Assembly (NCBI GenBank): GCA_003116875.1
Contig: BCKT01000003.1
Span: 1,001,185-1,065,184 of the forward strand
From: Takashimella koratensis
Taxonomy: Eukaryota > Basidiomycota > Tremellomycetes > Trichosporonales > Tetragoniomycetaceae
Reading direction: 5' to 3'
Length of the DNA: 64,000 nt
Shown here: in pieces, positions 1 to 11,280 of the stretch
How the letters are laid out: the number at the start of each line of letters is the position of its first letter
Position numbering within the stretch: position 1 is the first letter of the stretch
The notes under the pieces: generated by a model
What the model was told of the DNA's origin: nothing
The model's database searches: none
Seen by the model: the letters and a program-made list of their open reading frames with translations, nothing else
Program-made: the position numbers and the translations under genes

Positions 1-146
1 AGGTAGGTGGGACTGTAAGCGAGAATCAGGCTCCAACTTACAAGGATGGTGAAGAGGATAGAAGGCGCGAGGTCCGACATGGAGGGGTAACCCCCAGTAA
101 AGTTGAATTGGTCGCGACAACTGGCTGTCGCGGCGTTGATGGACAT
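1..146 (-). CDS. Partial membrane protein, N-terminal end only
   Basis: The reverse strand from an ATG at 146 stays open to the window edge (48 codons, 3' end missing). A polar N-terminus contains one cysteine and an N-glycosylation-like NFT. It is followed by a hydrophobic stretch typical of a first membrane helix (short motifs ILFTIL and SWSLILAY). A second in-frame ATG lies at 80. The arrangement resembles the extracellular N-terminus and first helix of fungal seven-TM proteins of the RTA1 type, but that is only a guess from composition. A GTAAGT occurs inside the open frame, so an intron could begin there. The product cannot be named from this fragment. Confidence 0.4.
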   Translation of the reverse strand, partial: MSINAATASCRDQFNFTGGYPSMSDLAPSILFTILVSWSLILAYSPTY

Positions 147-172
147 GGACGAAGTGTGGTGATTGTTACGGT

Positions 173-216
<44 letters not shown>
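173..216. repeat. Poly-G tract, 44 nt
   Basis: An uninterrupted run of 44 G is followed by AA and seven more G. It lies just upstream of the reverse-strand membrane-protein start at 146, in its likely promoter or leader (C run on the transcribed sense). Such a run can form quadruplex DNA and is unstable in replication and sequencing, so its length is uncertain. Confidence 0.9.
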
Positions 217-217
<1 letters not shown>

Positions 218-1829
218 AGGGGGGGTCGGAATGAGCTAGAGGAGCTGGTTGTCTGAGTGATCGGCTTGGTAGTGATTGAACTCTAGAGCTTATGGGTAGG
301 CGTAGGAGTGTGTTGCGAGTGTGATAGGAGTGTGTGGTGAAGTGCTATGGGGATGAGGTGTTGTATGAGTAAGTGTTGATGTCATGGGGGGCTGAAGACG
401 CTGCTCGATGAGGTTTAAATATCATTTCGATCCGCCCTCCTGTCCATTGAGCAACCCCTTTGATTTCAACTCGAATCAACGGGACGCGAGACGAAGCGAC
501 CGAGCTCACGGCGGTGCCGGCGATGAGTTACCACGCTAAACCCAAAGCCTCTGGTCAGACACGGTGAGGGGCTGACGGGCGCCGCCGCGACTTGCGGGAT
601 TGGTGCAGGCCTGGGGTGACTTGTGTTGTCATAATGGGGTTATCGACAAGCAAAATTGGCGCAGTCTCGCTTCCGGTCGGTTCCCAGGTAGTGGCGCGGA
701 TGAGTGAGCGGTGACCAAAGGGGTAATTTCACCGGGGCATCTATCTCATTATCATGACAGGCACCAGATTCGGCAAGTCGCGATGGGCGCGGCAGAGCTA
801 AGAATAGGAGTGGAAGCAAATTACATACTATGACGAGGCATGGTGGGGTCAAGAGACCAAGATCTAGCGAACGCAGAGCCAGATGCATCCCCAACACCAC
901 TAGGTGCAAAGTCGGCAATTTGTGTATCGTAAAACACGCCAATCAATGTGGAGCCTCTTGCCCTTGCCGTAGTGCCCGACCCTTGCGGCCCTCCGCCCTG
1001 GCGCGGTGATCTGCTGCTCGCAACATCAGTCGCCGCTCCAACACACTCGGGCCGCTGTTTGCTGACGTCAAGGTCGGGTACAACAATCCTGTCGCTATGG
1101 GCAACCCGTTCCTGCCCAGATCAAACTGCTAGCGCCTGAACTGAGTCTGGTGCCGCTCATCTGTTAGGCTGAAAAGCTGTACACATGCAAGCGAGGGGTC
1201 TCGTGGTTGTCTCGTGGGTGGTACTCGGTGTCGTCTCGTTAGACGGTCGCTTCCCGGTTCGCTCCACGGAAGCGAAAATATAGTGGGAAGCGAGAGAGGT
1301 GAAAGAGAGTAATTCTATGGACTGGTGTTAGTAAGTTTTATAATTCATCACAGATCATTTCGGGAATGATGGCGCATCTATTTACGGTTGTTCCGTGTCG
1401 CGGAATCTCCTCCTCCCGACTGGTACGCTACGCTGTGCAATGAGGGATTTACGAATCACACTTTCCAATCACATCCTTGCGCTCGCTCCTCCACTACCGT
1501 ATTCCAGCCCTCACCAGCTGTAAAGAAGATTACTATCCCGCTGTGGCCGTATTCCACAATAATAGCTTACATGCCAACGTCGTTGAGGGCCGGGGTGAAA
1601 TGCGGGACTGACGTGAGTAACTCTCGACTGCCACCGCCTATGCACGTGCTTTATTCATCACGTGATCAACCTCCTTTCGAGCGGAGTCTTTTTTTTTTTT
1701 GGCTCCTTTTTTTGTGTGTGGGTATAGCTCTGCCGGCAATGACCCCCCCAGCCAGCGTCATTTCCTCACCACCTCGGCCGTCTTCAACATCCTCTGCATC
1801 CTCAACTCAACACCTTCAGCACTTTCATC
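217..1829. other. Long gene-poor region
   Basis: I find no coding region with recognisable motifs or consistent splice signals. Open frames here (for example 1388-1891 forward and 640-942 reverse) have low-complexity or random composition. The right end is pyrimidine-rich, as is common before starts in this genome, and carries two CACGTG boxes at 1643 and 1659. Confidence 0.5.
1643..1664. promoter_or_regulatory. Paired CACGTG boxes upstream of the gene at 1830
   Basis: CACGTG occurs at 1643-1648 and again at 1659-1664, 16 nt apart and about 170-190 nt before the ATG at 1830. This is the core of bHLH (Cbf1/USF-type) sites. Function is inferred from position and from the same motif upstream of other genes here. 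Confidence 0.45.
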
Positions 1830-2932
1830 ATGCCGCCCAAGATCCTCATATCCACGCCTTGCGTCGCATCTTCCTCGCGCCTGACGCTTAACCGCATCCC
1901 CTTCCGACCGGGTCGCCCCTACTTGCCTCCTTGCCAGGCTCGCCACTTGTCTTTCCTCGCACACCGGCCGGGCCCACCCTCGCCTCTCCCGTTTTTCTCT
2001 CCGCCGTACCCAGACTACACCCAAGTCCCTCGCGGGTCGGGTTCAGCTCCACCGCCCGTCGATCCGGAAGCACTAGTCGACGACCACGAGTGGGACATGA
2101 GAGTTGGTAAGTCCTCTTTTTTGAAATTGAATGTCGCTTTGCTAATAGCGGATGGTGCCCCTACTTTTCACTTATGGCTGGAACTCCATAGCAAGAGCAA
2201 TGATGCACATCCGCGAGACACTGCCGCACTTCTTCACTCCTGGTCAAAGCATGTCCGAGCTCTTCCCGCCCGACATCTACAGCCGAGACATTACCCTCAA
2301 GCTGCCCGCGCCGATCCCGCTAAAGGTGGGCCACAACCCTCATCCCCAACTGACTGGCCAGATCTCCTCGCTGCACCTGTACTCGATGGCATTTTCCATC
2401 GCTCGCAATGGGATGCAAGGTGAGGCCAGAACCTGCGTGCCGTGTGTAGTCTTCACTCATTACTGACCTTCTCAGCCTTCCACAGTAACCTTCACACCAG
2501 TTTCGAGCGAATGACATTCTCCATGCCTCCGCCCTCGGTCGCCCAGCCTGGCCCAGGACTCATCGTTACTCGCCGACCGACGAGCCGCAACCGCCAAATC
2601 CGCGTACAGATCTCGGTCCACGGCACGCCCCGTCTACCCCCGCACCATGTGAGTGAACATTGGGGGGTTCTCTTTAACTCCGCTGACCAGAGTAGGAAGC
2701 GACATGGCGCACGTCATCGCTGTACTCGTTCTGCCCTCGAACAGGATTGATCAACTCCCACGAGGTCGAAGCGATCCGACCGCTTCCTGGAGAGGGCGTC
2801 GCCGAATGGCTTGTTCACCGGCTGATCGGGAGACGAACACCAGAGTCGGAGACGGCTCTGTGCCCGCGTACTGTCCCACTCCCGACTCGATCCGAGGCGC
2901 TGCGAGCGAGTGACAGAATTGAGGACCAATGA
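1830..2932 (+). CDS. Uncharacterised conserved-looking protein, possibly mitochondrial
   Basis: Four exons close in frame: 1830-2106, 2192-2419, 2476-2648, 2696-2932, giving 304 residues. The N-terminus is rich in Arg, Ser and Pro with few acids (starts MPPKILIS), compatible with a mitochondrial presequence. The centre has a helix-rich segment (RETLPHFFTPG), then a strand-like segment (DIYSRDITLKL) and aromatic-rich strands. This loosely resembles NTF2/SnoaL-like or DUF2358 proteins, but I could not confirm a family. The last exon begins after a GAGTAG acceptor; only this choice keeps the frame. Downstream SCO1 is convergent, ending at 3061. Gene structure is well supported; function is not known. 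Confidence 0.65.
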
Positions 2933-3060
2933 AGGCTGATCCCAGTGTTGTCTCTGTATTTACCATAGTCTTAATGATGAGTGATGCTTTGGAGATGCTA
3001 TCAACAATTCTCAACTCTTCCTATAAAGCGTCGTCCCTATCCTCTCCTCCACAGCGACAT

Positions 3061-4238
3061 CTAGGCGCCGATACCGGCGGCACGGTTGCCGCCTGCTTTC
3101 TCCCACTTGTCAAATGCCTCGCGCACTTTGCTCGTCACGTCCTCGGCCGTCGAGTTCTTCCCAAAGGCGTCGACAAACTGGCCGAGAGGGTCCATCAGGT
3201 AGAAGAAGATACTGCAAAGTTCTTTGATCAGCTCAAAATGCAACATCATTAGAGTCCAAGCACAAGCTATGTGTAAACTCACCTGTGGTCGACGAGGTAG
3301 TCGTCAGTCGGTTTGGCATCGGGTGGTGTCGAAAAGTAGACACGGTACGACTTGCATGCCCGTTTAACCGATTCGTAGTCTCCCGTCAGACCGACGAGTC
3401 GTGGGTGGAACTCTGCGCCCGTTAGTCGTACTTCAAGTATCTCACACTATCAATCCAGTCTCCAATTCAAAGACGAATCTACACGCACCAGAGATGTATC
3501 GCTTCACAGCGGGTACATCGTCCCTTGCTGGATCGACACTAACGAACACAGGCAAGACCGATTCCTTGCCCGTCTCTTTATCAAGCACCTCGACCACCGC
3601 GGACATCTTGTCAAGCTCCTCGGGACAGATATCAGGGCAGTTGGTGAACCCGAAATAGATGAGAGTCCATTTCCCGAGTAAGTTGGTCTCGGTCCATGTT
3701 GAGCCGTCGTGAGCGGTCAAGGTGAAAGGCCCACCGATAGAGGGCTTCCCGACAGATTTGGAGAGAAGTTCTTGCTCTGCCCAAGGGGTCAGCAGAACGT
3801 TTGAAGTCAAAGAAATGAGATTAGTGGGAAGAAGAGAAAGGTGGAGCAGGACGCAAGACTGACTTCGCCGCTCTTGAACTTTGGATTTTTCGTACTCAAA
3901 GTAAGCGTACAGTCCGACACCTGTAACAAGGAACAACGTCGCGGACTGCCACGTGAACGGCTATGAGGGGCGTCAGAGTCTACACACTATTTACGACCAT
4001 ATCCAGACTGATCGATTGCCCGGGTATCCGTGCAGGATCGACAGCGGCAGCTTCAACTCACACCAATCGCCGCGCGGTTCCTCCGTTTCCGCTCGGCATC
4101 GGCGCTTGGGTCCTGGTTACTAGCGAACGACCTAGCCCCTAACCGTGTCACTTTCGGGGCGATCGAGCGGCTCGACATGGGCCCCACGGTACCGAGGACC
4201 CTCGACGACCTGGAAACTGTCGATCGTACTGTGTTCAT
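3061..4238 (-). CDS. SCO1: SCO1/SCO2 copper chaperone for cytochrome c oxidase
   Basis: This inner-membrane protein delivers copper to the CuA site of cytochrome oxidase subunit II. Five exons: 4238-4062, 3960-3864, 3776-3489, 3412-3283, 3211-3061; 280 residues. Exon 1 encodes a basic, Ser/Arg-rich mitochondrial presequence. Exon 2 carries one membrane helix (short motif [15 protein letters not shown]). The thioredoxin-like domain holds the copper-binding CPDIC motif after the strand [10 protein letters not shown]. The conserved downstream histidine lies in DYLVDHS, before [10 protein letters not shown]. All phases close. It is divergent from SPB4 (ATG at 4499) with a CACGTG box between them. 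Length and motif order match the family well. Confidence 0.95.
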
Positions 4239-4337
4239 GATGAGGTGGAGGAAGTGACAAAGACGGCAGGTGTCCACTTGCACGCACTCCTTATCCACAT
4301 TTTGAGAAGCTGGAAAATCCGAATGAACCCTAACGGT

Positions 4338-4343
4338 CACGTG
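4338..4343. promoter_or_regulatory. CACGTG box in the SCO1/SPB4 divergent promoter
   Basis: A TCACGTGA palindrome lies in the 260-nt gap between SCO1 (reverse, ATG 4238) and SPB4 (forward, ATG 4499). It is the only obvious regulatory palindrome there. Binding by a Cbf1-like bHLH factor is inferred. Confidence 0.45.
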
Positions 4344-4498
4344 ACATTTGGCTGTGCTATTTTTTTTGAAAATATGTTAGCCGGAGAGCGCTGGGTGTCA
4401 TCGACAACAACAACAACTAGCACCAGGCAACAGTGCAGACTTGAGCAGCTGTCTTCTCGATCTCTGATAAAGCTAGACATAGGCAGAACCGGATAGGG

Positions 4499-7259
4499 AT
4501 GGCGTCTAAACGCAAGAACGCTGGAGCTCCGGCTTTTGGACCATCATGGGACTCACTCGACCCTCCTCTTACACCTTGGATGTGAGTTGAGATCCCTCGC
4601 TGCCGCTGCTCTAGCTGATTCTCGTCTCTCCTGTGCGCCTGACAGCCGCGAGACGATCAACAATCTCGGGTTCAAGACGATGACGCCTGTGCAGGCTGGG
4701 ACGATCCCGCGCGCTGTCAAGAACCAGGACTGCGTTGTCGAGGCCGTTACTGGGTCAGGCAAGACAATGGCGTTCGTCGTACCCGTACTGGAACGGATAG
4801 CGAGGAGGGAGGCAAAGTATGCCAAGGGCCAAGTCGCAGCGATCGTTATTGCTCCCACTAGGTGAGTGGCATCTGACTGCCTCTCAAAGTATAGCCATTA
4901 ACCTGTGATGATTAGAGAACTCGCGAGTCAAATCCACGACGTCTTTCACGTCTTCCTCTCCTCTCTGATCCCTCCACCAACCGAGGAGACCGATACGCCT
5001 GGCTCGCCCTCTTCTTCGACTCCACCTGAACCCGCGCCTTATCCTCTCCCAATGCTGGTAACTTCCGGCACACCAACGCTATACGAGACCTTCCTCTCCC
5101 AGTCTTCCAATATCGTCATCGGTACCCCTGGCAGACTAGCCGCGTTCCTCCTCTCCCCTCGAGGACAGTCGGTCGCACGTGTCGGCGAGCTCGATATGCT
5201 CGTCCTAGACGAAGCCGATAGACTACTCTCGGCACCTGACCACAGGAAAGATGTGGAGAAGATTATGAGGCATCTGCCGAAACAGAGGAGAACGCACTTG
5301 TTCTCGGCGACAATGACGGACGCTGTGGAAGAGCTTGTTGGCCTAGGTTTGAGGAACCCTGTGAGGATCACGGTGAACATCAAGGACAAGCGAGAGGCGG
5401 AACCGCAGGAACGGAGAGTTCCTACCGCGTGAGTGAAGACTGGGGCACGAATCGAGGATGGAGTGGATCTGACTCGTGTTTGGTTGACAGACTGCAAAAT
5501 ATGTTCATCGTATGTCGTCACGCGGAAAAGACATTACAGATGGTGCGAATACTTCAACGAGAGGCGACCATCAATGAAGCTGCGAAGTTTATCATTTACT
5601 TTTCAACGGGCGCTGCGGTCGACTACTTTTACCGAGTAAGTGTCGACGCGTATGACATGTTCCGTTTACGGGCCTCTATTGACAATTGGTTTTCCCCATT
5701 GCCCACTCGATAGATGCTCGCCCGACTACCCGAGCTTCAGAACTTTCACTTCACTTCACTCCATGGCGACCTCCCTCCTCGAGTCCGTGAACAGGCCTTG
5801 TCCAACTTCACTTCCCATCCATCATCTCATCTCTCTCCCGCGGCATTGCTGTGTACCGACGTCGCGGCTCGCGGTGTGGACTTTGCGGATATCGACGTGG
5901 TCGGGCAATACGACCCACCTACGGACCCGAAGACGTTTAGCCATCGCGCTGGTCGAACGGCGAGGGCCGGCAGGGGCGGGAAGGCTGTGGTGCTCCTCGG
6001 TAAAGGCAGGGAGGAGGAATACGTCGGTAAGTGGGAACTCTGCTTTGGAAGTTCTTGGCGCTTCTTGGAAATTTCTGACAGCTAACGCTCTTGGGACAGA
6101 CTTCTTGGCCGTCCGGAAGATCCCTCTTCAGCCGGGCCGTTACTTATCCTCGGCTCTGAGCGAGATAGACCTACCTCTCTCACTTGACCCCGACGCACTT
6201 TCTCTCCTGTCTTCGTTCCGTACCATCGCACTCACCGACCGCGAGTTGTCCGATAAAGCCGCAAAGGCGTTCGTTTCTTCAGTTCACGCGTACACGAAAC
6301 ATGAAGCTCAGTATATTTTCCGAAAGACTGAGCTGGACTTTGCGCAGTTGGGGGTTGCGTTTGGGGTGTTGAGGTTGCCGGCGATGCCGGAGATCAAGGA
6401 GTGGCGGAGAAGGCTAGCAAAGATGGAGAAGGAGAGGAAGGAAAGGGAGGCGCGGGAGGTTGAAGAAGGCGGAGAGGCGAAGAAGGCGGAGGGAGAGGAA
6501 GGGGTGACAGAGGCAGAGGTAGAGGCGGAGGAGCAGATGCAGTGGCAAGATGCCGAGGTCGACGTGAGTCTGGCGGTATCACTGTGAGATTGACTTGCTG
6601 ACATTTTCTTGTTTCGCCTGCTCTCCTTCCACCTTACGCTATACTTGACGCAGTGGGACAATTTTGCCTACGCATCGCAACAACGAGAAACCCTCCGTCT
6701 CACTGCGTTGGAAGGGAAACGCAAAACCAAGTCTTTTGCCCCTTCAATAACTGCCGATCCTTCCACTGACGCCAACGACGCCACTGACGCTCAAGCCCTC
6801 CACATGGGTTTCACCGACCCTTCGGCTGAGCGTCGAAAACGTAAGATTCGAGCCGAGATGCGTGAAGCTTGGTCAGAGCAGAAAGATCGAAAAGCGCGAC
6901 GGGAAGAACGACGTGAGAAACGCGGTCGACGAGCGCAGGCGGAACATGAGCGGATGTTGGAAGAAGGGGAAGAGGTAGGGATGGTCGAGCGGTTCAAGCG
7001 AGAGGTCGGGGACGGTGGCGGAGAAGGGAAAGGGAAAGGGAAAGGGAAAGGGAAAGGGAAAGGGAAAGGGAAAGGGAAAGGGAAAGGGAAAGGGAAAGGG
7101 AAGAAAGGTGGGAGGGAGGAGGAAGAAGATAGTGAGAGCGAGGATGATGAAGCAGAGTACCGAGCGCTGAGGAGAGAGGTACAGAAGGAGAAACGGACAG
7201 GACAAGGCAAGGCCGAATCGCATAAGGAGGACACCGGGATGTTTGCGGGTTTAGACTGA
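4499..7259 (+). CDS. SPB4: ATP-dependent RNA helicase SPB4 (DDX55 type)
   Basis: This nucleolar DEAD-box helicase acts in 60S subunit assembly. Seven exons: 4499-4581, 4646-4861, 4916-5428, 5491-5635, 5714-6026, 6100-6563, 6654-7259; 779 residues. Motifs in order: a Q-motif region (TMTPVQAGTIP), Walker A AVTGSGKT (about 61-68), APTRELASQ, GTPGRL, VLDEADRL (about 195), FSATM, LHGDLPPRVRE, TDVAARGVDF and HRAGRTARAG. The C-terminal DUF4217-type region and WDNFAYA-type tail fit Spb4 rather than other DEAD-box families. The basic tail is unusual: about residues 703-728 are a Gly-Lys run made by a GGGAAA hexanucleotide repeat. It is convergent with the DUF300 gene. Confidence 0.95.
7025..7102 (+). 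repeat. GGGAAA hexanucleotide repeat, about 13 copies
   Basis: A perfect hexamer array in the last SPB4 exon encodes alternating Gly-Lys. Each unit adds two codons, so copy changes keep the frame. Purine-only on the sense strand. Confidence 0.95.
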
Positions 7260-7574
7260 GCACAGAGAGGGGCCGGGAATGTGGGTTGAGGTGAGGGTGT
7301 GTGTTCGGTTTCCTTTCATGTAGAACGTATCAACTTCAATTCTCGGCAGGTTGTATGCAATTTTGATGAGAAGAGCTCTCTGAGCAGACAACAATGCCGA
7401 GTTTTTCATAAACAGTAACAAGTTTCGTGTAAATTCAAGTTTATTGTTACAACGCCTCGCTTCCCAACAATCTCAACTCACGCTCGCAAGTCAACCAACC
7501 TCTTGATAGCCAATTTTATCACCTTACCACCTCCTTGCCACCTTTCACCTCTCACCTCTCACCGCCCCGAGCCC
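7260..7574. other. Convergent 3' region SPB4 / DUF300 gene
   Basis: Both neighbours end here. The stretch is relatively AT-rich around 7320-7450 and presumably carries both 3' UTRs and polyadenylation signals. I see no gene. Confidence 0.5.
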
Positions 7575-10500
7575 CTACGCCCACGGGTTCTCCTCATGAC
7601 TCGTCCCAAAATGGACAGGCGGGGTAACGTTCCTTACTGGTCCTCCTCCTCCTTCACCTCTTACAAACTCATCAACCCCTTCTCTTCCACCTTCCACCTC
7701 TACCCCTACTTCCACACGAAACCCGTCATCCTTCCCTTCTCCCTTTCCCTCTCGCCTTACCCCACTGTGACCATCTTCGACTTCTTTGGCGGCCCTGGCC
7801 CTGGCTTCGGGAGTCGGGGAATACACCCTCTCTACCACTTGACCCGCATAACTCCGCACTCCAGCTCTCGACCCGTCTCCTACCCTTCCTTCTCCTCCCC
7901 CATCCCCGGCCCCGCTCCCACTCCCACTTCTACCCCCTGCTCCAGGTCGAGGGGCAGCGAGGTGCCTATACACGTTTGCCGGGGCGTTCGTCTGTGGTTC
8001 GCCCTTTCGCCTCTCCCTCTCTCGCGCACGCTCCACCGCCTGTGGATCTTCAACCACCAGGTCAACCGCGTCTGACGGAAGTTGAGGTCGATCACTGCCT
8101 TTGCGCTTGGCATCAGGTCGGCTTGGACCAACACCCCCACCCTCACCACCACCATTTGCACCGTCGCCACTTTGTTGACTAGGCCCAGCTCCGTTACTAG
8201 CCCCNCCCCCGCCACGCTCTCGCTCGTCGTCCGCGTCTAGATCCTCGTCCTCATCCCCTAAGGTGAAAGGCGACCGAGAGACCTTGTCGCCTTTGCTCCC
8301 TCCACCCACACCCACCGCTGGGCTACGAGAAGACCGTCGCTTTCCCATACGTGGGGGTACTGGTCGCGCAAGTCGTGCCGGGTCTTGTCCTTGCCCGTCT
8401 TCACTATCGTCGTCGTCGCCCCCACCCCCATCGATCGGAGACACGCTGTCTGCCCCTGATCACACATCAGCCTCAGTCCCACTATCCAAATTCTCTCTCC
8501 CCTTCTTGATACTCACAAGCACCATAAACGCCCATTCGACCTTTACTTTCCTTCCCTTCGACCTTACCGCCCTTTCCCTTGCCCTTCACCCCCGACCTCG
8601 GTCGACCAGTTAAGATCGCCTCCTCCTCTTCCCACCGCTTCCTCCTCGCTGCTTCCCTACTCACATCCACATTCGGGAACCCAGCGTAACCAATCCTCCT
8701 CGCGCGTTCGTACATTGCCTCCTCATCTTGCCCTACCGACTCAAACCCGAGGCTCGCTGCATCCGAGTCCTCCGAGTTCGAATCGGCAGGGACGTAAATG
8801 CCACCATTGACGTCTCCGCTACCCGATCGACTTCGCCCACGACTACCACCTTCGTCGTCGTAAACGCCATACCCGTTGTGGTACCCATTCGTCTCGTGGT
8901 GAACGACATGAGCCGCTTGTTCAGGAAGTAAAGGCGCGTAACCTTCTCTCGCAGCCAGCCGCGCGTCCACCTTTCGCTTGATCGAGCTAATCGGGCCCGT
9001 TTCACCTCGGCTGCGAGCTGGGTCGCCCGGGATAGGGATCCAATACTTTGTTTTCCCGCCCTTGGCATACCTCAGTCCCGCGCGGATTCTACGCTGCCTG
9101 CCGACACCATAGTGCAGACCTCCTTCGGCTGGCTCGTACGCCTGATACGAGATCCCGCGGCCTCGGATCGTATCCTTGGTGTCCTCCCATACGTCTTTTA
9201 TACCGAATGCGTCTCGCAAAGCGTAAATGAAGGGCAAGCGGGCCGCGTACACGATTGAGTGGTCGATATAGTCGCTTGCTTGGAATGCGTATTGCTGCGA
9301 GGATAGTTAGCGGAGCCAAAGGGGTGCGGCTTGGTTGACTTACATGAGCAATGGCGAAAATGGGCATCTCAAAGCAGATGAGCGAGTCTACCAAGGCGAG
9401 CGACATGTGCTCGGCGTCCGTGTATGGGCCCACTACCAGGTGTTAGAGATCGATATTGCACATTCTTATTTGCACTCACCCTGTCTTATCGCGCCGATAG
9501 CTACGAGGAGGGAGATGAATACGCTCTGCCAAAAGCAGAAGAACAGAATTCCCTTGACGCAAAGGAATTTGGCTGGAGGTAACGGTCAGGTCACAATCAT
9601 GAACGTCGCACCTATCCGGGCTCTACTCACGGACTGGGCGAAACGGTTTGAGATCGTGATTGACAGCTACCCAAAACATAGCGAGACAGCTGGGACCTTG
9701 TCAGCTGCGAGTGCAAAGAACAGCTGCTCTCGAGACTTACTAGAGACTGAGACAGATGCTGACGTTGTATACGACCGAGATGTAGGTGTAGCCTGAAGAT
9801 GAGGCAAAGTCGCCTTCGTGGAATGTGCCTGTGGCTTTGAGGATGATGGTTGCCAGGACAAGGATAGGTTTTATTTGGACGTATTCTGCAACATTGACGA
9901 TTCACGATTAGCTAACCGGATAGATTGACTGGCAGATCAATGGTGATATTTGGGTGAGGACTCACGGAGAACGCCTCGCTTGAGGTTGAGCAACGTCCAA
10001 GGATCACTCGGGTCCATGGGGTTGAGGAAGAGGCTGATCGGGAATGGGTGAGGGATAGGCGGTCGACCATGCAGGGTTATCAAAAGCGACCGCTCGCCGC
10101 CTAGGTAGGTGATGAGCAGCTGCAAGAACGCGTAGATCACGAATGCCTAAATCAAGAAACAAGGGTATTAGTCAACGCTGAGTCCCGGTAGAGGTAGGAG
10201 ACTTGCTTCTGGTGCCGATGAAAGGTTGAGAGGGGATGGAATAAGGTTGTAAGGGGGAGGGAGGGAAGGGGGGCGGGGGAAAGATGAAAGAAGAAACGAA
10301 GAATCACCTCGTATAGATCTCGAACGGCGTCGATGAAGAAAGCGGCATTGAGGGAGAAGAGAGCGATGAGCGAGGAGATGGCGTAGAGCGGGACCCTAGA
10401 TCGGGAGTCAGCTTCGAGGAACAGGCAATGATGTTGGGCAAGGTGAAGGATAAAGGCGATGAGGAAAGGGCGGTTGCGCAAAGACGACGTACATAACCAT

Positions 10501-10851
10501 GATGCGGACAACGAAACGCTGGAGGACGGGTTTACGGTAGTTTTTCAATTGCAGCGCAATCGACATGACGCTAACGACCGTTGCTGTTGTTTGGAAGTTG
10601 AGTTGTTGTCAGTTGGAAAGTGAAGAGTTGGGAATCAGCTTCTGCTAGGATTGGCATGGTACAGATAGAGAGAACTTAGTATGCTACTCACCTACAGCTG
10701 TGAACGCGCCGCATAGCGCAAGGAGCCATACAGGGAGATGGTCGCCCGCTCCTGCTGAGGGGAGGTTGACAAGCACTGGCGATCCGCTGGGCGGTGAAGG
10801 GGCGGGCGACGACCCGGAACCCGGGTTGGCCGGGAACGAAGGGAGCGACAT
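7575..10851 (-). CDS. DUF300 / TMEM184-type seven-TM protein (organic solute transporter alpha family)
   Basis: Ten exons close in frame: 10851-10692, 10583-10493, 10395-10308, 10146-9966, 9885-9741, 9689-9631, 9572-9480, 9432-9344, 9294-8517, 8455-7575; 854 residues. The first half has seven hydrophobic helices. Family motifs include YRKPVLQR, FLQLLITYLGGE, GVLQYVQIKP, FPVPKFLCVK-like and IDHSIVYAARLPF. A conserved GIKDVWEDTKDT and YWIPIPG follow the last helix. The long polar tail (about 500 residues) is rich in Gly, Ser, Arg and acids and ends in ENPWA. Family members lie in vacuolar or other endomembranes in fungi; the substrate is unknown. An undetermined base (8205) falls in the tail. 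The start could be further upstream, up to about 11043, since the frame stays open, but that stretch is Pro/His repeat-like and 10851 is preferred. Confidence 0.88.
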
Positions 10852-11280
10852 AGCGAGTGAGCCCTGAGTCCTGGTAGCGAAAGGTAAGATCGGGGTATCG
10901 GTGTACCCTCCCTCTTTGAGCGGTAAGTGGGAAGAGGGAGGTAAGGTTGGGGTGGTGGGTGGGTGGTGGTGGGTGGTGGTGGGTGGTGGACAGACGGTGA
11001 CGAGACGCTGACTGCGGTTCCGGCGGCAAATCAAGGACGGCAAGAAGGCCGGCCAGGGAGACTGGAGAGGGGGATTAGGATCACTTTCAATCTCAGGCTA
11101 ATCAGTTTTAATCATGTCTGTGCATTTTTCTAATCCCGATGTCAATCGTAATCAACACCTAGCCTCCACCATTTGCACTCGCTCTGCTGTCTTGCTTGCT
11201 TCTCTTTTCCATCTTTGCTCTCTTTGCTATCTTTGCTCTCCTCAATCTCCTTGTCGACTATCATCGTCACTTTGGTCGCC
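10852..11280. other. Divergent promoter, DUF300 gene / GatC-like gene
   Basis: It contains a GTGGTGGGT-type repeat at about 10945-10990 (CCACC-rich on the reverse strand, likely in the DUF300 leader). A CT-rich leader lies just before the ATG at 11281. No gene seen. Confidence 0.5.

Noticed and set aside
173..216. G run as a telomere-like element
   Set aside because: No repeated telomeric unit and it lies next to coding sequence.
1388..1891. 167-codon forward frame overlapping the start of the gene at 1830
   Set aside because: Different frame from the spliced gene, no conserved feature, and it covers the CACGTG-bearing promoter.
6791..7263. Reverse-strand frames with Pro-Phe or Ser-Leu repeats opposite SPB4
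   Set aside because: Shadow of the GGGAAA repeat in a clearly identified forward gene.
7503..8075. 190-codon forward frame opposite the DUF300 tail
   Set aside because: Antisense to a low-complexity coding exon; composition mirrors that exon.
8205..8205. Undetermined base as a possible frameshift in the DUF300 gene
   Set aside because: The frame is continuous on both sides with one unknown base counted, so it looks like a simple ambiguous call.
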